Made by a program: the position numbers and the translations under genes. Below are positions 27,619-37,091 of a stretch of 64,000 nucleotides of DNA, one piece after another. Source of the stretch: Burkholderiales bacterium (lineage in GTDB: Bacteria; Pseudomonadota; Gammaproteobacteria; Burkholderiales; Burkholderiaceae_C); contig JACPUE010000052.1 of the NCBI GenBank assembly GCA_016192425.1, positions 40,601 to 104,600 on the forward strand, read 5' to 3'. The notes beneath the pieces were generated by a model. The model saw only the letters and a program-made list of their open reading frames with translations, had not been told where the DNA came from and did no database searches. How positions within the stretch are numbered: position 1 is the stretch's first letter; every line of letters begins with the position of its first letter.

Positions 27619-27730
27619 GACACGCCTCCTCGAACAAAACAAGGGCAAGGGATCGATGCAGATGTCTGGCGCCGTGCCTGCGCTGGCAATACGCGGGCAC
27701 GCGTGCGTCACAATATACGCTCATTTCAAG

Positions 27731-27786
27731 TCAAATCAGTGTCCTGCGCTTGGTGGCCGCGCGCAAGGCGCTATTAAAAAGATAAC
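27731..27786. repeat. dispersed repeat, degenerate copy F (upstream of ribF)
   Basis: The sequence tcaaatcagtgtcctgcgct, a spacer, then gcgcaaggcgctattaaaaagataac, follows the same plan as copy C but is more diverged. It ends 5 bases before the ribF ATG and so covers the ribosome-binding region. Confidence 0.45.
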
Positions 27787-27791
27787 GCTCC

Positions 27792-28826
27792 ATGAAGATC
27801 TTTCGCGGTTTTCACCATCCCGGAATTGCCCCCGCCTGCGCGCTGACGATCGGCAACTTCGACGGGGTGCACCGGGGCCACCAGGCCATGCTCGCGCTGC
27901 TCAATGGCGAGGCAGCACAGCGCGGCGTGCCCAGTTGCGCGCTCACCTTCGAGCCGCACCCGCGCGACTATTTCGCCGAGACCCAGAAAAAGCCCGAACT
28001 GGCCCCGGCCCGCATCGGCACGCTGCGCGACAAGCTCTCGGAACTGGCGCGCTACGGCGTGCAGCAGGCCGTGGTGCTGCCCTTCGATGCCCGGCTGGCC
28101 TCGCAGTCGCCGCAAGCCTTCATCGACGAGGTGCTGGTGCGCGGCCTGGGCGCGCGCTATGTGCTGGTGGGCGACGATTTCCGCTTCGGCAAGCAGCGCG
28201 CGGGCGACTACGCCATGCTCGACGCCGCCGGTCAGGCACAAGGCTTCGATGTGGCGCGCATGATGAGCTACGAGGTCCACGGCCTGCGCGTCTCCAGCTC
28301 CGAGGTGCGCGCGGCCCTGGGCGCGGGCCGCATGCAGGATGCGGCGCAGCTGCTGGGCCGCCCCTACGCCATTTCGGGCCATGTGGTGCACGGGCGCAAG
28401 CTGGGGCGCCACCTGGGCGCCATCGGGGATAGCGCGGGCGACGGCTTCCGCACCCTGAACCTGCGCTTTGCGCACTGGAAGCCCGCTGCCAGCGGCATCT
28501 TCGCCGTGCTGGTGCACGGCCTGGCCGAACAGCCCCTGCCCGGCGTGGCCAACATGGGCATCCGCCCCTCGCTGGACCCGAACGACGTCAACGGCGGCCG
28601 CGTGCTGCTGGAGACCCATTGCCTCGAATGGCCGCAGCATCTGGGCGCCGAGGGGGCCTACGGTAAAATCATCCGCGTGGAACTGCTGCACAAACTGCAC
28701 GACGAACTCCGGTACGACAGCCTCGACGCCCTCACCCAAGGCATCGCGAAGGACTGCGCCGACGCGCGCGCCTGGTTTGCCGCCCACGCCGAAACCCGCC
28801 GCCAGACCACGCGCGACCGAATTTGA
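27792..28826 (+). CDS. ribF: bifunctional riboflavin kinase/FAD synthetase
   Basis: This 344-residue enzyme makes FMN and FAD from riboflavin and ATP. The N-terminal adenylyltransferase domain has [10 protein letters not shown] and [13 protein letters not shown]. The C-terminal kinase domain has [17 protein letters not shown] and [10 protein letters not shown]. The length is a little above the usual 310-330. It precedes ileS and lspA, a standard proteobacterial order. Its upstream region is formed by a degenerate dispersed repeat. Confidence 0.96.
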   Translation: MKIFRGFHHPGIAPACALTIGNFDGVHRGHQAMLALLNGEAAQRGVPSCALTFEPHPRDYFAETQKKPELAPARIGTLRDKLSELARYGVQQAVVLPFDARLASQSPQAFIDEVLVRGLGARYVLVGDDFRFGKQRAGDYAMLDAAGQAQGFDVARMMSYEVHGLRVSSSEVRAALGAGRMQDAAQLLGRPYAISGHVVHGRKLGRHLGAIGDSAGDGFRTLNLRFAHWKPAASGIFAVLVHGLAEQPLPGVANMGIRPSLDPNDVNGGRVLLETHCLEWPQHLGAEGAYGKIIRVELLHKLHDELRYDSLDALTQGIAKDCADARAWFAAHAETRRQTTRDRI

Positions 28827-28850
28827 TGCGTTGGCACCGCCCGCCGCCTT

Positions 28851-28931
28851 TCGACAGGCTCTGGCAGGCACCCCGCCAACACCCTGCCCCGCTTGCCGGG
28901 CCGCACCCGGCCCAGGCCCAGAGCTTGTCGA
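28851..28931. repeat. inverted repeat between ribF and ileS
   Basis: The arms tcgacaggctctgg (28851-28864) and ccagagcttgtcga (28918-28931) pair at 13 of 14 positions around a GC-rich 53-base loop. The word tcgacaggctc resembles a short intergenic repeat I associate with Burkholderiales genomes. It may act as a processing or attenuation hairpin between the two genes. Confidence 0.6.
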
Positions 28932-28951
28932 GCCCCGCAACTCCCTTCGCC

Positions 28952-31786
28952 ATGTCCGACGCCAACACTCCCGACTACCGCAGCACCCTGAATCTGCCCG
29001 ACACCCCCTTCCCCATGCGCGGCGACCTGCCCAAGCGCGAGCCCGGCTGGGCCAAGGAGTGGGATGAAAAAGGCATCTACAAGAAGCTGCGCGACGCGCG
29101 CTGCGGCGCGCCCAAGTTCATCCTGCACGACGGCCCGCCCTACGCCAACGGCCAGATCCACATCGGCCACGCGGTGAACAAAATCCTCAAGGACATGATC
29201 ACCAAGGCGCGCCAGCTCGAAGGTTTCGACGCGCTCTACGTGCCCGGCTGGGACTGCCACGGCCTGCCGATCGAGAACGCCATCGAAAAACTCCATGGCC
29301 GCAACCTGCCGCGCGACGAGATGCAGGCCAAGGGCCGAGCGTTTGCCACCGAGCAGATCGCCCAGCAGATGGAGGACTTCAAGCGCCTGGGCGTGCTCGG
29401 CGAATGGGACAACCCCTACAAGACCATGAACTACGCCAGCGAGGCCGGCGAACTGCGTGCCTTGAAGCGCGTGATGGAGCGCGGCTACGTGTACCGCGGC
29501 CTCAAGCCGGTGTACTGGTGCTTTGACTGCGGCTCATCGCTGGCCGAATTCGAGATCGAATACCAGGACAAGAAGAGCCAAACGCTGGACGTGGCCTTCA
29601 AGGCGCACGACCCGGCCCAGCTCGCGGTCGCCTTCGGCCTGGCCGCGCTGGAAAAGGACGCCTTCGCCGTCATCTGGACCACCACCGCCTGGACCATCCC
29701 TGCCAACCAGGCGCTCAACCTCAACCCCGAGCTGCCCTACGCGCTGGTGGACACGGAACGCGGCCTGTACGTCATGGCCGCCACGCTGGTCGACGACTGC
29801 ATGGCGCGCTGGGGCCTGACGGGCCAGATCCTGGCCGTGGCCCAGGGCGAGAAGCTCGCGGGCATCGAGTTCGAGCACCCGCTGCACGACGTGCACGAGG
29901 GCTACAAGCGCCTCTCGCCCGTGTACCTGGCCGACTACGCCACGGCCAGCGACGGCACGGGTATCGTGCATTCGTCACCCGCCTACGGCGTGGAAGACTT
30001 CAACTCCTGCGTGGCGCACGGCCTGAAGTACGACGACATCCTGAATCCCGTGCTGGGCAACGGCCGCTACGACGAGTCGCTGGCCCTGTTCGGCGGCATG
30101 AACATCTGGAAGGCCTGCCCCGTCATCATCGAGACGCTGCAGGCCGCCGGCCGCCTGATGGGCACCACCACCATCACGCACAGCTACCCGCACTGCTGGC
30201 GCCACAAGACGCCCGTGATCTACCGTGCCGCCGCCCAGTGGTTCGTGCGCATGGACGAGGGCGAGGGCGTGTTCACCAAGGACAAGGCCCCCGGCACGCT
30301 GCGCCAGACGGCCCTGGCCGCCATCGAGCAGACGAGCTTCTACCCCGAGAACGGCAAGGCCCGCCTGCGCGACATGATCGCCGGCCGGCCCGACTGGTGC
30401 ATCTCGCGCCAGCGCAGCTGGGGCGTGCCCCTGCCCTTCTTCCTGCACAAGGATTCGGGCGAGCTGCACCCGCGCACCATGGAGATCATGGACCAGGCTG
30501 CGGCCATCGTCGAGCAGGGCGGCATCGAGGCCTGGAGCCGCGTGACGCCCGAGGAAATCCTGGGCACGCAGGACGCCGAGCACTACACCAAGAGCACCGA
30601 CATCCTGGAGGTGTGGTTCGACTCCGGCTCCACCTTCTGGCACGTGATGCGCGGCACGCACGCCGGCATGCACCACGACAGCGGCCCCGAGGCCGACCTG
30701 TACCTTGAGGGCCACGACCAGCACCGCGGCTGGTTCCACAGCTCGCTGCTGCTGGCCAGCGCCATCTTCGGTCGCGCGCCCTACCGGGGCCTGCTCACGC
30801 ACGGCTTCACGGTGGACGGCCAAGGCAAGAAAATGAGCAAGTCGGTGGGCAACACCGTCTCGCCGCAGGAGGTGAGCAACAAGATGGGCGCCGAGATCAT
30901 CCGTCTGTGGTGTGCCTCCACCGACTACTCGGGCGACCTGGCCATCGACGACAAGATCCTGGCGCGCGTGGTGGACGCCTACCGCCGCATCCGCAACACG
31001 CTGCGCTTCCTGCTGGCCAACGTGAGCGATTTCGACCCGGCCAAGGACGCCGTGCCGTTCGAGCAGATGCTGGAGATCGACCGCTACGCGCTCACGCGCG
31101 CCGCGCAGTTCCAGCAGGAGGTGCTGGCGCACTATCGTGGCTACGAGTTCCACCCCGTGGTCGCCAAGCTGCAGCTCTACTGCTCGGAAGACCTGGGCGG
31201 TTTCTACCTCGACGTGCTCAAGGACCGCCTCTACACCACGGCGCCCAAGAGCCTGGCGCGCCGCAGCGCGCAAACGGCGCTGCACCAGATCACGCACGCC
31301 ATGCTGCGCTGGATGGCGCCCTTCCTCTCGTTCACGGCCGAGGAGGCCTGGAAGGTGTTCGGCAGCTCCGAATCCATCTTCCTCGAAACCTACGGCACCA
31401 TCCCCACGGGCGACGAGGGCCTGCAGGCCAAGTGGGAGCGCCTGCGCGCCATCCGCGACCTGGTGAACAAGGAGATCGAAGGCGTGCGCGCCGCAGGCCA
31501 GGTGGGCTCGTCGCTGCAGGCCCGCGTGGCCCTGACTGCGCCGCCCGAGGACCACGCGCTGCTCTCCAGCCTGGGCGACGACCTGAAATTCGTGTTCATC
31601 ACATCTACTATCGAATTGATAGCTGGCAACGCCCTGCAGATAAGCGTTACAGCCAGTTCTGATGCCAAATGCGAGCGCTGCTGGCACTACCGCGCCGACG
31701 TGGGCCACGACACCGCCCACCCGACACTGTGCGGCCGCTGCACGAGCAACCTGTACGGCGCCGGTGAACACCGGGCGTGCGCCTGA
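28952..31786 (+). CDS. ileS: isoleucyl-tRNA synthetase
   Basis: This 944-residue class I synthetase begins at the ATG at 28952 ([20 protein letters not shown]). The HIGH motif is [11 protein letters not shown] and the KMSKS loop is [10 protein letters not shown]. The C-terminal zinc ribbon is [12 protein letters not shown]...CGRCTSNL. Length matches E. coli IleS (938). Residues about 883-904, just before the zinc ribbon, are encoded by dispersed repeat copy E. No strong ribosome-binding site is visible at this start, so an upstream in-frame start cannot be fully excluded. Confidence 0.97.
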   Translation: MSDANTPDYRSTLNLPDTPFPMRGDLPKREPGWAKEWDEKGIYKKLRDARCGAPKFILHDGPPYANGQIHIGHAVNKILKDMITKARQLEGFDALYVPGWDCHGLPIENAIEKLHGRNLPRDEMQAKGRAFATEQIAQQMEDFKRLGVLGEWDNPYKTMNYASEAGELRALKRVMERGYVYRGLKPVYWCFDCGSSLAEFEIEYQDKKSQTLDVAFKAHDPAQLAVAFGLAALEKDAFAVIWTTTAWTIPANQALNLNPELPYALVDTERGLYVMAATLVDDCMARWGLTGQILAVAQGEKLAGIEFEHPLHDVHEGYKRLSPVYLADYATASDGTGIVHSSPAYGVEDFNSCVAHGLKYDDILNPVLGNGRYDESLALFGGMNIWKACPVIIETLQAAGRLMGTTTITHSYPHCWRHKTPVIYRAAAQWFVRMDEGEGVFTKDKAPGTLRQTALAAIEQTSFYPENGKARLRDMIAGRPDWCISRQRSWGVPLPFFLHKDSGELHPRTMEIMDQAAAIVEQGGIEAWSRVTPEEILGTQDAEHYTKSTDILEVWFDSGSTFWHVMRGTHAGMHHDSGPEADLYLEGHDQHRGWFHSSLLLASAIFGRAPYRGLLTHGFTVDGQGKKMSKSVGNTVSPQEVSNKMGAEIIRLWCASTDYSGDLAIDDKILARVVDAYRRIRNTLRFLLANVSDFDPAKDAVPFEQMLEIDRYALTRAAQFQQEVLAHYRGYEFHPVVAKLQLYCSEDLGGFYLDVLKDRLYTTAPKSLARRSAQTALHQITHAMLRWMAPFLSFTAEEAWKVFGSSESIFLETYGTIPTGDEGLQAKWERLRAIRDLVNKEIEGVRAAGQVGSSLQARVALTAPPEDHALLSSLGDDLKFVFITSTIELIAGNALQISVTASSDAKCERCWHYRADVGHDTAHPTLCGRCTSNLYGAGEHRACA
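31600..31662. repeat. dispersed repeat, copy E (inside ileS)
   Basis: The sequence catctactatcgaattgata followed by gctggcaacgccctgcagataagcgttacagcc matches the plan of copies A, C and D. It is translated in frame and gives [20 protein letters not shown], adjacent to the zinc ribbon. Confidence 0.65.
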
Positions 31787-31788
31787 GC

Positions 31789-32307
31789 ATGGCGCGCGCT
31801 GCTTCGGGCGCCCGCGCCAGCCTGTGGCCCTGGCTGGCTTGGGCGCTGCTCATCCTCATCGCCGACCAGTTCACCAAAACGCTGATCCTTGGGTACTACC
31901 AGCCCGGTGACGCAACCACTGTCACCAGCTTCTTCAACATTGTGCGCGTGCACAACACCGGCGCGGCCTTCAATCTGCTGGCGACCGCTGGAGGCTGGCA
32001 ACGCTGGCTGTTCACGGGTGTGGGCCTGGGGGCAGCGCTGTTCATCGTCTGGCAACTGCGCCAGCACGCAGAGCAAAAGCTGTTCGCCTTCTCGCTCGCC
32101 AGCATCCTGGGCGGTGCGGTGGGCAACGTGGTGGACCGGCTGCTGCACGGCTATGTGGTCGATTTTCTCGACTTCCACTGGAGCTTTCTGTCGGGCATGT
32201 TCCACGGCGGGCATTTCCCGGCCTTCAACATCGCCGACGCAGGTATCAGCGTGGGGGCTGCCTGTCTGATCCTCGACGAGCTGCTGCGCGTACGCAAATC
32301 TCGCTGA
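31789..32307 (+). CDS. lspA: signal peptidase II (prolipoprotein signal peptidase)
   Basis: This 172-residue membrane aspartyl protease removes signal peptides from lipoproteins. Four hydrophobic helices are visible. The catalytic aspartates lie in GNVVDRL and FNIADAGIS, and the conserved NTGAAFN precedes them. I chose the ATG at 31789, two bases after the ileS stop. A GTG at 31777 inside ileS would add four residues. Confidence 0.95.
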   Translation: MARAASGARASLWPWLAWALLILIADQFTKTLILGYYQPGDATTVTSFFNIVRVHNTGAAFNLLATAGGWQRWLFTGVGLGAALFIVWQLRQHAEQKLFAFSLASILGGAVGNVVDRLLHGYVVDFLDFHWSFLSGMFHGGHFPAFNIADAGISVGAACLILDELLRVRKSR

Positions 32308-32689
32308 GCGCCCGAACCGCGCGGCCGCCTTTGCGCCAAGGTGCCGCACCTTCAAAAAGCGGCTCCCTCCAACGCTTGCCACGAATCGCCCCATTTCCTG
32401 GTGATCCGGGTGTACCCAAACGCGGCACCCTGCTCCAAATTGCATCACCGCAGGGCGCCAGGCTGCGTCATGCCCCCGGCTGACCACATATTCCGCGAAC
32501 GCGGCGCCCACGGCGCATGAAACGGGCGCACCCCAAACCAGGGCTCCCGCGCAAGGGCCGCCCCGCCGCGCTGGGAGCGTCCCCCTCCCGAATCGCGCAG
32601 CGATTCGAGAGAGGGGGGAAGGCCCGCAGGGCCACAAGGGGTGTTTCAAAACCCAAGGGTTTTTCTCTATGGCCGCCGAATTGCTTGGG
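32308..32689. other. non-coding stretch after lspA
   Basis: I find no convincing gene here; open frames in this stretch lack start signals and family resemblance. It contains a hairpin repeat (32581-32620). Confidence 0.5.
32581..32620. repeat. hairpin with C-rich and G-rich arms
   Basis: The core stem cgaatcg / cgattcg has loop cgcag, and the arms extend as ccccctcc on the left and gagaggggg on the right with bulges. The following ggcccgcagggcc is also palindromic. It looks like an intergenic repeat of the kind scattered in Comamonadaceae genomes. Confidence 0.45.
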
Positions 32690-32735
32690 ACAGTTTGCGC
32701 CGTCACGGCACAAACTGTTCAATTCGTGACCAATT
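32690..32735. promoter_or_regulatory. nested inverted repeats upstream of sigma-54 activator gene
   Basis: Two inverted repeats overlap here: acagtttg / caaactgt (32690-32697, 32711-32718) and gtcacg / cgtgac (32702-32707, 32725-32730). The 12-base word AACTGTTCAATT (32713-32724) is the exact complement of AATTGAACAGTT at 42838-42849, inside the inverted repeat between the alcohol dehydrogenase and receptor genes. This suggests that the activator binds its own upstream region. Confidence 0.5.
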
Positions 32736-32883
32736 CGCAATTGCTGCGCCTGTCCGTTAGGAAGACAATGAGATGAGCCCTCAAGAGAAGAGCACTGATC
32801 CTGGCACCTGTTCACTCCCGGCGCTGCCTGCCCCGGAAGTGTTGAGTTGTTGGGCGGGTCTAGCACTGGATCCAGGAGACAAC

Positions 32884-34932
32884 ATGACTGCAGCGACGCA
32901 CCCCCAGACCCCGGCTGCGCCGATCGGCCTGGCGCCCGATCTGATAGATCAATCGCACCAGCGTTCAGCGCTGTTTGGTTTGCGAGCAAGCGATGAGCCC
33001 GAGTTTTCCAGCCCACTGCGCGGCGACTTGCGCAATGCACTGGATGAAAACCGCTTTCTGTTTCAACATGCCGCACCGGTCATGGAGACGCTCTATGACC
33101 AAATTGCCAACACCCATAGCATGGTGCTGCTGACCTCCGCCAAGGGCATGGTCCTGCACACGCTGGGAGACACCGATTTTCTGGAAAAAGCCTCCCGGGT
33201 GGCCCTGACACCCGGAATGGACTGGTCCGAACGCAGCAAAGGCACCAACGCCATCGGTACGGCGCTTTCAGAGCAGGAAGCACTCACAGTGCATGGCAAC
33301 CAGCATTTCATGGATGCCAACAAGTTTCTCACTTGTTCGTGCGCGCCCATTTTTGATCCGTATGGCCAGGTGATCGGGGCATTGGACGTGACGGGCGACC
33401 ACCGCAGCTTCCATCACCACACGCTGGCACTGGTGCGCATGTCCACACAGATGATCGAGAACCACATGTTCGCCGACATCTTCCCCAAGGCGATCCGCAT
33501 CCACTTCCACTCCCGGTCCGAGTTCCTGGGCACCCTGGTCGAGGGCATTGTGGTGTTTTCACCAGAAGGCCGCTTCATTTCTGCCAACCGCAGTGCGCAA
33601 TTCCAGATCAGCCTGCCCTTTTCAGCGCTCAAGGCACACACCTTCTCCTCATTGTTCGGCATCCCGGTATCGGCGTTGTATGAACTTTTCAGCGGCGCCT
33701 CACCCACCCCCAAGCAACTGGTGCTGCACAACGGCATGACGGTCTGGTGCCGCGCCACCCTCAAAGCAACGTCGCTCTGGTCCACCAGCCCTGCGGACAC
33801 CGCCCCTGCGGCAGATACATCGTCAGCAACCGCCGGAACAGCCACGCTGGGGGGGGAAAGTGCAACGGCGCATACGCCGCTGCGCAAGACACCCATGTCG
33901 TCATTGCAGTACCTCGACACGGGGGACCCGCAGGTCTCCAACGTGATCCACAAGCTGCGGATGATCTGCGGCAAGGATATTCCGGTCATGATTCTGGGCG
34001 AAACCGGTACAGGCAAGGAACTGCTGGCCCAGGCCATCCACAGCGATTCTCCGCGCTCCCGCCAGCCTTTCATAGCCGTCAACTGCGCTTCCATTCCCGA
34101 GTCATTGATCGAATCCGAACTCTTCGGCTACGAAGAAGGCGCTTTCACCGGCGCCCGAAAGAAGGGGGCCGTTGGCAAGCTCCTGCAGGCCAACGGCGGC
34201 ACCTTGTTTCTCGACGAAATTGGCGACATGCCCAAACACCTGCAAACCAGGCTTCTGCGTGTGCTGCAGGAGAGAAAGGTCTGCCCACTGGGCGCCTCCA
34301 AGGAAATTGACGTTGACATCGCCGTAGTCTGCGCCACGCACAAGAGCATCAAGGACATGATCGCGCGCGGCGATTTCCGCGAGGACCTGTACTACCGTCT
34401 CAACGGCATGGTGGTGCGCCTGCCTGCACTGCGCGAACGCACCGACTTCGAACTCGTGGTCAGCAAAATCCTGCACTCCCTGTGCGAAGACAGCCACAAA
34501 GTCAGCCTGTCCCCTGAAGTGCTGGATCTTTTCAAGCGCTACCACTGGCCTGGCAACTTCCGCCAGTTGTACAACCTGGTGCGCACTGCTGTCGTCATGG
34601 TGGGCTACAACGGTTGCATCGAAATCAAGCACCTGCCCGACGATTTTCTGGAGGAATTGCAACTCGTTCCCCCCGCGTTCCCGATGCCCATGCCTTCGGC
34701 GCAGCAGTGCCCTCCCCCACTTGTCACGCTGCCCACGTCACCGGCTGAAATGAACGCAGCAGGCCATAACGATGGACTGAGCAGCCTGCAGGATGTGACC
34801 GTGTCGGCCATGGCACAGATGCTGCGGCTGCACAAAGGCAACGTATCAGCAGCTGCCCGCGCACTGGGCGTGTCACGCAACACCATTTACCGCAAGAAAG
34901 ACCTGCTCCCGCCGGACGTCTTGCGGGATTAG
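32884..34932 (+). CDS. sigma-54-dependent transcriptional activator (AcoR type)
   Basis: The product has 682 residues from the ATG at 32884, which has AGGAG 5 bases upstream. An N-terminal GAF-type sensory region (WSERSKGTNAIGTAL, CSCAPIFDPYGQVIGALDVTG) is followed by a PAS-like stretch. The AAA+ domain has Walker A GETGTGKE, the sigma-54 contact loop GAFTGA and Walker B TLFLDEIGDM. The C-terminal Fis helix-turn-helix is NVSAAARALGVSRNTIYRKK. It has no receiver domain, so it probably senses a small molecule directly, as AcoR-type regulators do. Six sigma-54-type promoter sites follow downstream, and these are its likely targets. Confidence 0.93.
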   Translation: MTAATHPQTPAAPIGLAPDLIDQSHQRSALFGLRASDEPEFSSPLRGDLRNALDENRFLFQHAAPVMETLYDQIANTHSMVLLTSAKGMVLHTLGDTDFLEKASRVALTPGMDWSERSKGTNAIGTALSEQEALTVHGNQHFMDANKFLTCSCAPIFDPYGQVIGALDVTGDHRSFHHHTLALVRMSTQMIENHMFADIFPKAIRIHFHSRSEFLGTLVEGIVVFSPEGRFISANRSAQFQISLPFSALKAHTFSSLFGIPVSALYELFSGASPTPKQLVLHNGMTVWCRATLKATSLWSTSPADTAPAADTSSATAGTATLGGESATAHTPLRKTPMSSLQYLDTGDPQVSNVIHKLRMICGKDIPVMILGETGTGKELLAQAIHSDSPRSRQPFIAVNCASIPESLIESELFGYEEGAFTGARKKGAVGKLLQANGGTLFLDEIGDMPKHLQTRLLRVLQERKVCPLGASKEIDVDIAVVCATHKSIKDMIARGDFREDLYYRLNGMVVRLPALRERTDFELVVSKILHSLCEDSHKVSLSPEVLDLFKRYHWPGNFRQLYNLVRTAVVMVGYNGCIEIKHLPDDFLEELQLVPPAFPMPMPSAQQCPPPLVTLPTSPAEMNAAGHNDGLSSLQDVTVSAMAQMLRLHKGNVSAAARALGVSRNTIYRKKDLLPPDVLRD

Positions 34933-34980
34933 GGCCCACAGACGGCCCGCCTCCACCCAGATCGCGCTGGCTGCCTGAGC

Positions 34981-34995
34981 GTGCCGCTTCGGCAC
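34981..34995 (+). terminator. small hairpin after activator gene
   Basis: GTGCCG-CTT-CGGCAC forms a perfect six-base-pair stem 49 bases after the stop. No T run follows, so this is a weak terminator candidate. Confidence 0.35.
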
Positions 34996-35024
34996 ACTTG
35001 CCTGACCGTACCATTCCGTTACAA

Positions 35025-35047
35025 GTGTTCCGCCAGTTGGTACAACT
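35025..35047. promoter_or_regulatory. candidate activator-binding site
   Basis: GTGTTCCGC (35025-35033) is identical to the left half of the perfect inverted repeat at 50833-50851. It overlaps a second perfect inverted repeat, CCAGTTG-GTA-CAACTGG (35032-35048). The site centre lies about 105 bases before the -12 element at 35139, a normal enhancer distance for a sigma-54 activator. Confidence 0.5.
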
Positions 35048-35127
35048 GGTGCGGCCTTCTTCCCCAAAACCGCAGCCACAAAGCGGTATCTACACCGAAA
35101 ACCGTGTCATCTGTATGAATTGACTGC

Positions 35128-35142
35128 GGGCACGGTTCCTGC
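35128..35142 (+). promoter_or_regulatory. sigma-54-type promoter for hypothetical gene at 35335
   Basis: GGGCAC-GGTTC-CTGC fits the consensus TGGCAC-N5-TTGC at 10 of the 12 positions outside N5 if T/G and C/T changes are allowed, and keeps the invariant GG-N10-GC. The gene start is about 190 bases downstream. Confidence 0.5.
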
Positions 35143-35334
35143 AAGCCAATCCCGTCGAGACACCACCACCCGCCGCATGGCGTCCAGCAGCGGTGTATTG
35201 CAACCGTCCCTTGCATGGCTTCTTTCAAAGCATGCGATTGAAAATTCTTTTCCCCATACAGTTAAAAACCAACTGTTTTCGTCTTCACTGAGCCACGGCA
35301 AACGACACATAAATTGTTTATCACAGGAGACACA

Positions 35335-36039
35335 ATGAAAGACTACCAGACACTGCAATCACTTCTGCAAATAAAAGCGCCTTGGAGCTTGATTGATTTT
35401 AGATTTGACCCCGGCCGGGCAAGATGCGACGCCTGGATCACCCTTGAACAGCCCAGGGGCTGGTTTGGATTCACCAAGACCAAACAGTTTCCAACCCTTA
35501 CCTGGCGCCATGTTAATATTGGCGAATGGCGTCTGTATGTACATGTCATGGCACCAGAGGGCACAAACCTCACAAAACAACCATGGGCCGGAGAAGTTGG
35601 GCAGCCATTTTCAAGGCTACTGGAAAAACAAATTGGCGATATGCTCAATTATGTTCACAGTCCAGAGAAGATTGGAAATTTGCTTGGGCTGGAAACGATT
35701 GATCTCACCCATGCCTACAGCAATGGGAGGTTGATTGCGCCCAAACCCATCGCCACTTACACCAAGGCATCAACCGCCACAGACACCAACGCCTCCAGCG
35801 ATCAAAAAGATCTCCCGCCACCTGGAGATCCCATATGGTTGAAAATCATCAACGAAACTCACCCTATCCAGATCAAGGCCATCGGCCTGCAGCTGTTTCT
35901 TTTCAATATCAGAATGCAGTATAAATCCACAGACAATCAGGAACTGCATAGCCGCTATGCTTCAGAATGCCAGAATTTCTTCAAACGCAACCAAAGGCAG
36001 CTGGCTTTCGAGCTGGGACAGATAGCAGCCAGAAAATAA
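35335..36039 (+). CDS. unknown protein with ISL3-transposase-like N-terminal resemblance
   Basis: I cannot assign a function to this 234-residue protein. AGGAGACACA precedes the ATG. The run FPTLTWRHVNIGEWRLYVHV, then PWAGEVGQPFSRLLEKQIGDML, recalls the N-terminal domain of ISL3-type transposases (TWRHLD..., then FT...FE). The CxxC zinc ligands of those proteins and the catalytic domain are absent. The C-terminal 75 residues (from PPPGDPIWLK) resemble nothing I know. Base composition is clearly AT-richer than the flanking genes. It sits between the activator and the NosR-like gene and is probably co-expressed with the quinoprotein island. Confidence 0.6.
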   Translation: MKDYQTLQSLLQIKAPWSLIDFRFDPGRARCDAWITLEQPRGWFGFTKTKQFPTLTWRHVNIGEWRLYVHVMAPEGTNLTKQPWAGEVGQPFSRLLEKQIGDMLNYVHSPEKIGNLLGLETIDLTHAYSNGRLIAPKPIATYTKASTATDTNASSDQKDLPPPGDPIWLKIINETHPIQIKAIGLQLFLFNIRMQYKSTDNQELHSRYASECQNFFKRNQRQLAFELGQIAARK

Positions 36040-36082
36040 TTCGCGAAATTTGCAGAAGCCATATCAAAAGGAGAAAAACGGC

Positions 36083-37066
36083 ATGAATACAGATCACAAA
36101 CCCACCAGCCAGCTTATTTCCACCACCGAGGCCGCTACTTTGATTTCCTCGGGCGAATTTCTTTGGATTGCCGGTGATTTGAATATTCTCCGCGAACTTC
36201 CCAAGGGCAACTGGATTGGTGGAACCATTCCCTATTTTCAGATAGGCGGCACCGGCTTGAGCGACAGGAAAAAAGTCCTGGTTGGGAAATTCACCCAATC
36301 AGCTGGATCGCCAAAAATTCAGAATTACGATATCGCCTCCATTTCCGACATTTGCACCGACGCCCCCGTCCATGGCTACACCTATCTGATATTGCCTGCA
36401 TTTTCAGCAATACACTCCCATTACGCTCGCAATGCCATCCAGTTTCCTGGAATGTTCATCCAGCCGGTTGTCGGATGGGTGGCTGGAATGCACCTGTCGG
36501 AACCCGATACGCCACCTGCAGTCATTGATGGGCAAAGCGGAGAGATTTTCACCGAACGGGCGCTTGCGATGCATGTCCCCCTGCCGGAATCCTACGATGC
36601 ACGCATAGAAATCGTCAACAATTTCGAGCAGGACGAAGGAGATTGCATTCAGTTCCCAGAATCTGGGTTCTCAACCCACAAGTGCATCATTGGAAACAAG
36701 GAAGTAGATTTTTCCGCTTGGCTGCAAAGCAACCAGGTAGATCTCAAAAAGCCGCTGGTTGCCGACTACTGCGGTGCCATGATCAATGTATCTTTCAAAG
36801 GCATCGACAAATCTGGCCGCATTGATTTCTATGCCCCTGTTTTCAGCGGCGTGAACTACAGGCTTGCAAGGGAAGTTGCAGAAAACGCAAGCCCCACATC
36901 ACTCGCAAGTGCCGATTTCTCCTGTAACTGCATACTCAACTATTTGAATAGAAAGCCTGGGACAGAATATCTATCAGAAATTACAGGCCCTCTTGCCTTT
37001 GGAGAAATTGCATGGATGCTGCTGAATCAAACCCAGGTCAGTTTGATAATAGAAAAACACGAGTAA
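36083..37066 (+). CDS. unknown cytoplasmic protein of quinoprotein island
   Basis: The product has 327 residues from the ATG at 36083, with AAAAGGAG about 8 bases upstream. No signal peptide or membrane helix is seen. Notable blocks are NWIGGTIPYFQIGGTGLSD, VGWVAGMHLSE and YCGAMINVSFKGIDK. Four or more cysteines are spread through the chain, including a CNC near the C-terminus. I do not recognise the family with confidence. It shares the AT-richer composition of the gene before it and lies 43 bases downstream of it, so the pair may have arrived together. A sensory or accessory role in alcohol oxidation is only a guess from position. Confidence 0.6.
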   Translation: MNTDHKPTSQLISTTEAATLISSGEFLWIAGDLNILRELPKGNWIGGTIPYFQIGGTGLSDRKKVLVGKFTQSAGSPKIQNYDIASISDICTDAPVHGYTYLILPAFSAIHSHYARNAIQFPGMFIQPVVGWVAGMHLSEPDTPPAVIDGQSGEIFTERALAMHVPLPESYDARIEIVNNFEQDEGDCIQFPESGFSTHKCIIGNKEVDFSAWLQSNQVDLKKPLVADYCGAMINVSFKGIDKSGRIDFYAPVFSGVNYRLAREVAENASPTSLASADFSCNCILNYLNRKPGTEYLSEITGPLAFGEIAWMLLNQTQVSLIIEKHE

Positions 37067-37091
37067 AACAGGCTTACTCCCATATGGCATA

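Noticed and set aside
32517..32729. A 70-codon open frame after lspA
   Set aside because: It has no ribosome-binding site, reads straight through a hairpin repeat, and its composition looks like translated repeat DNA.
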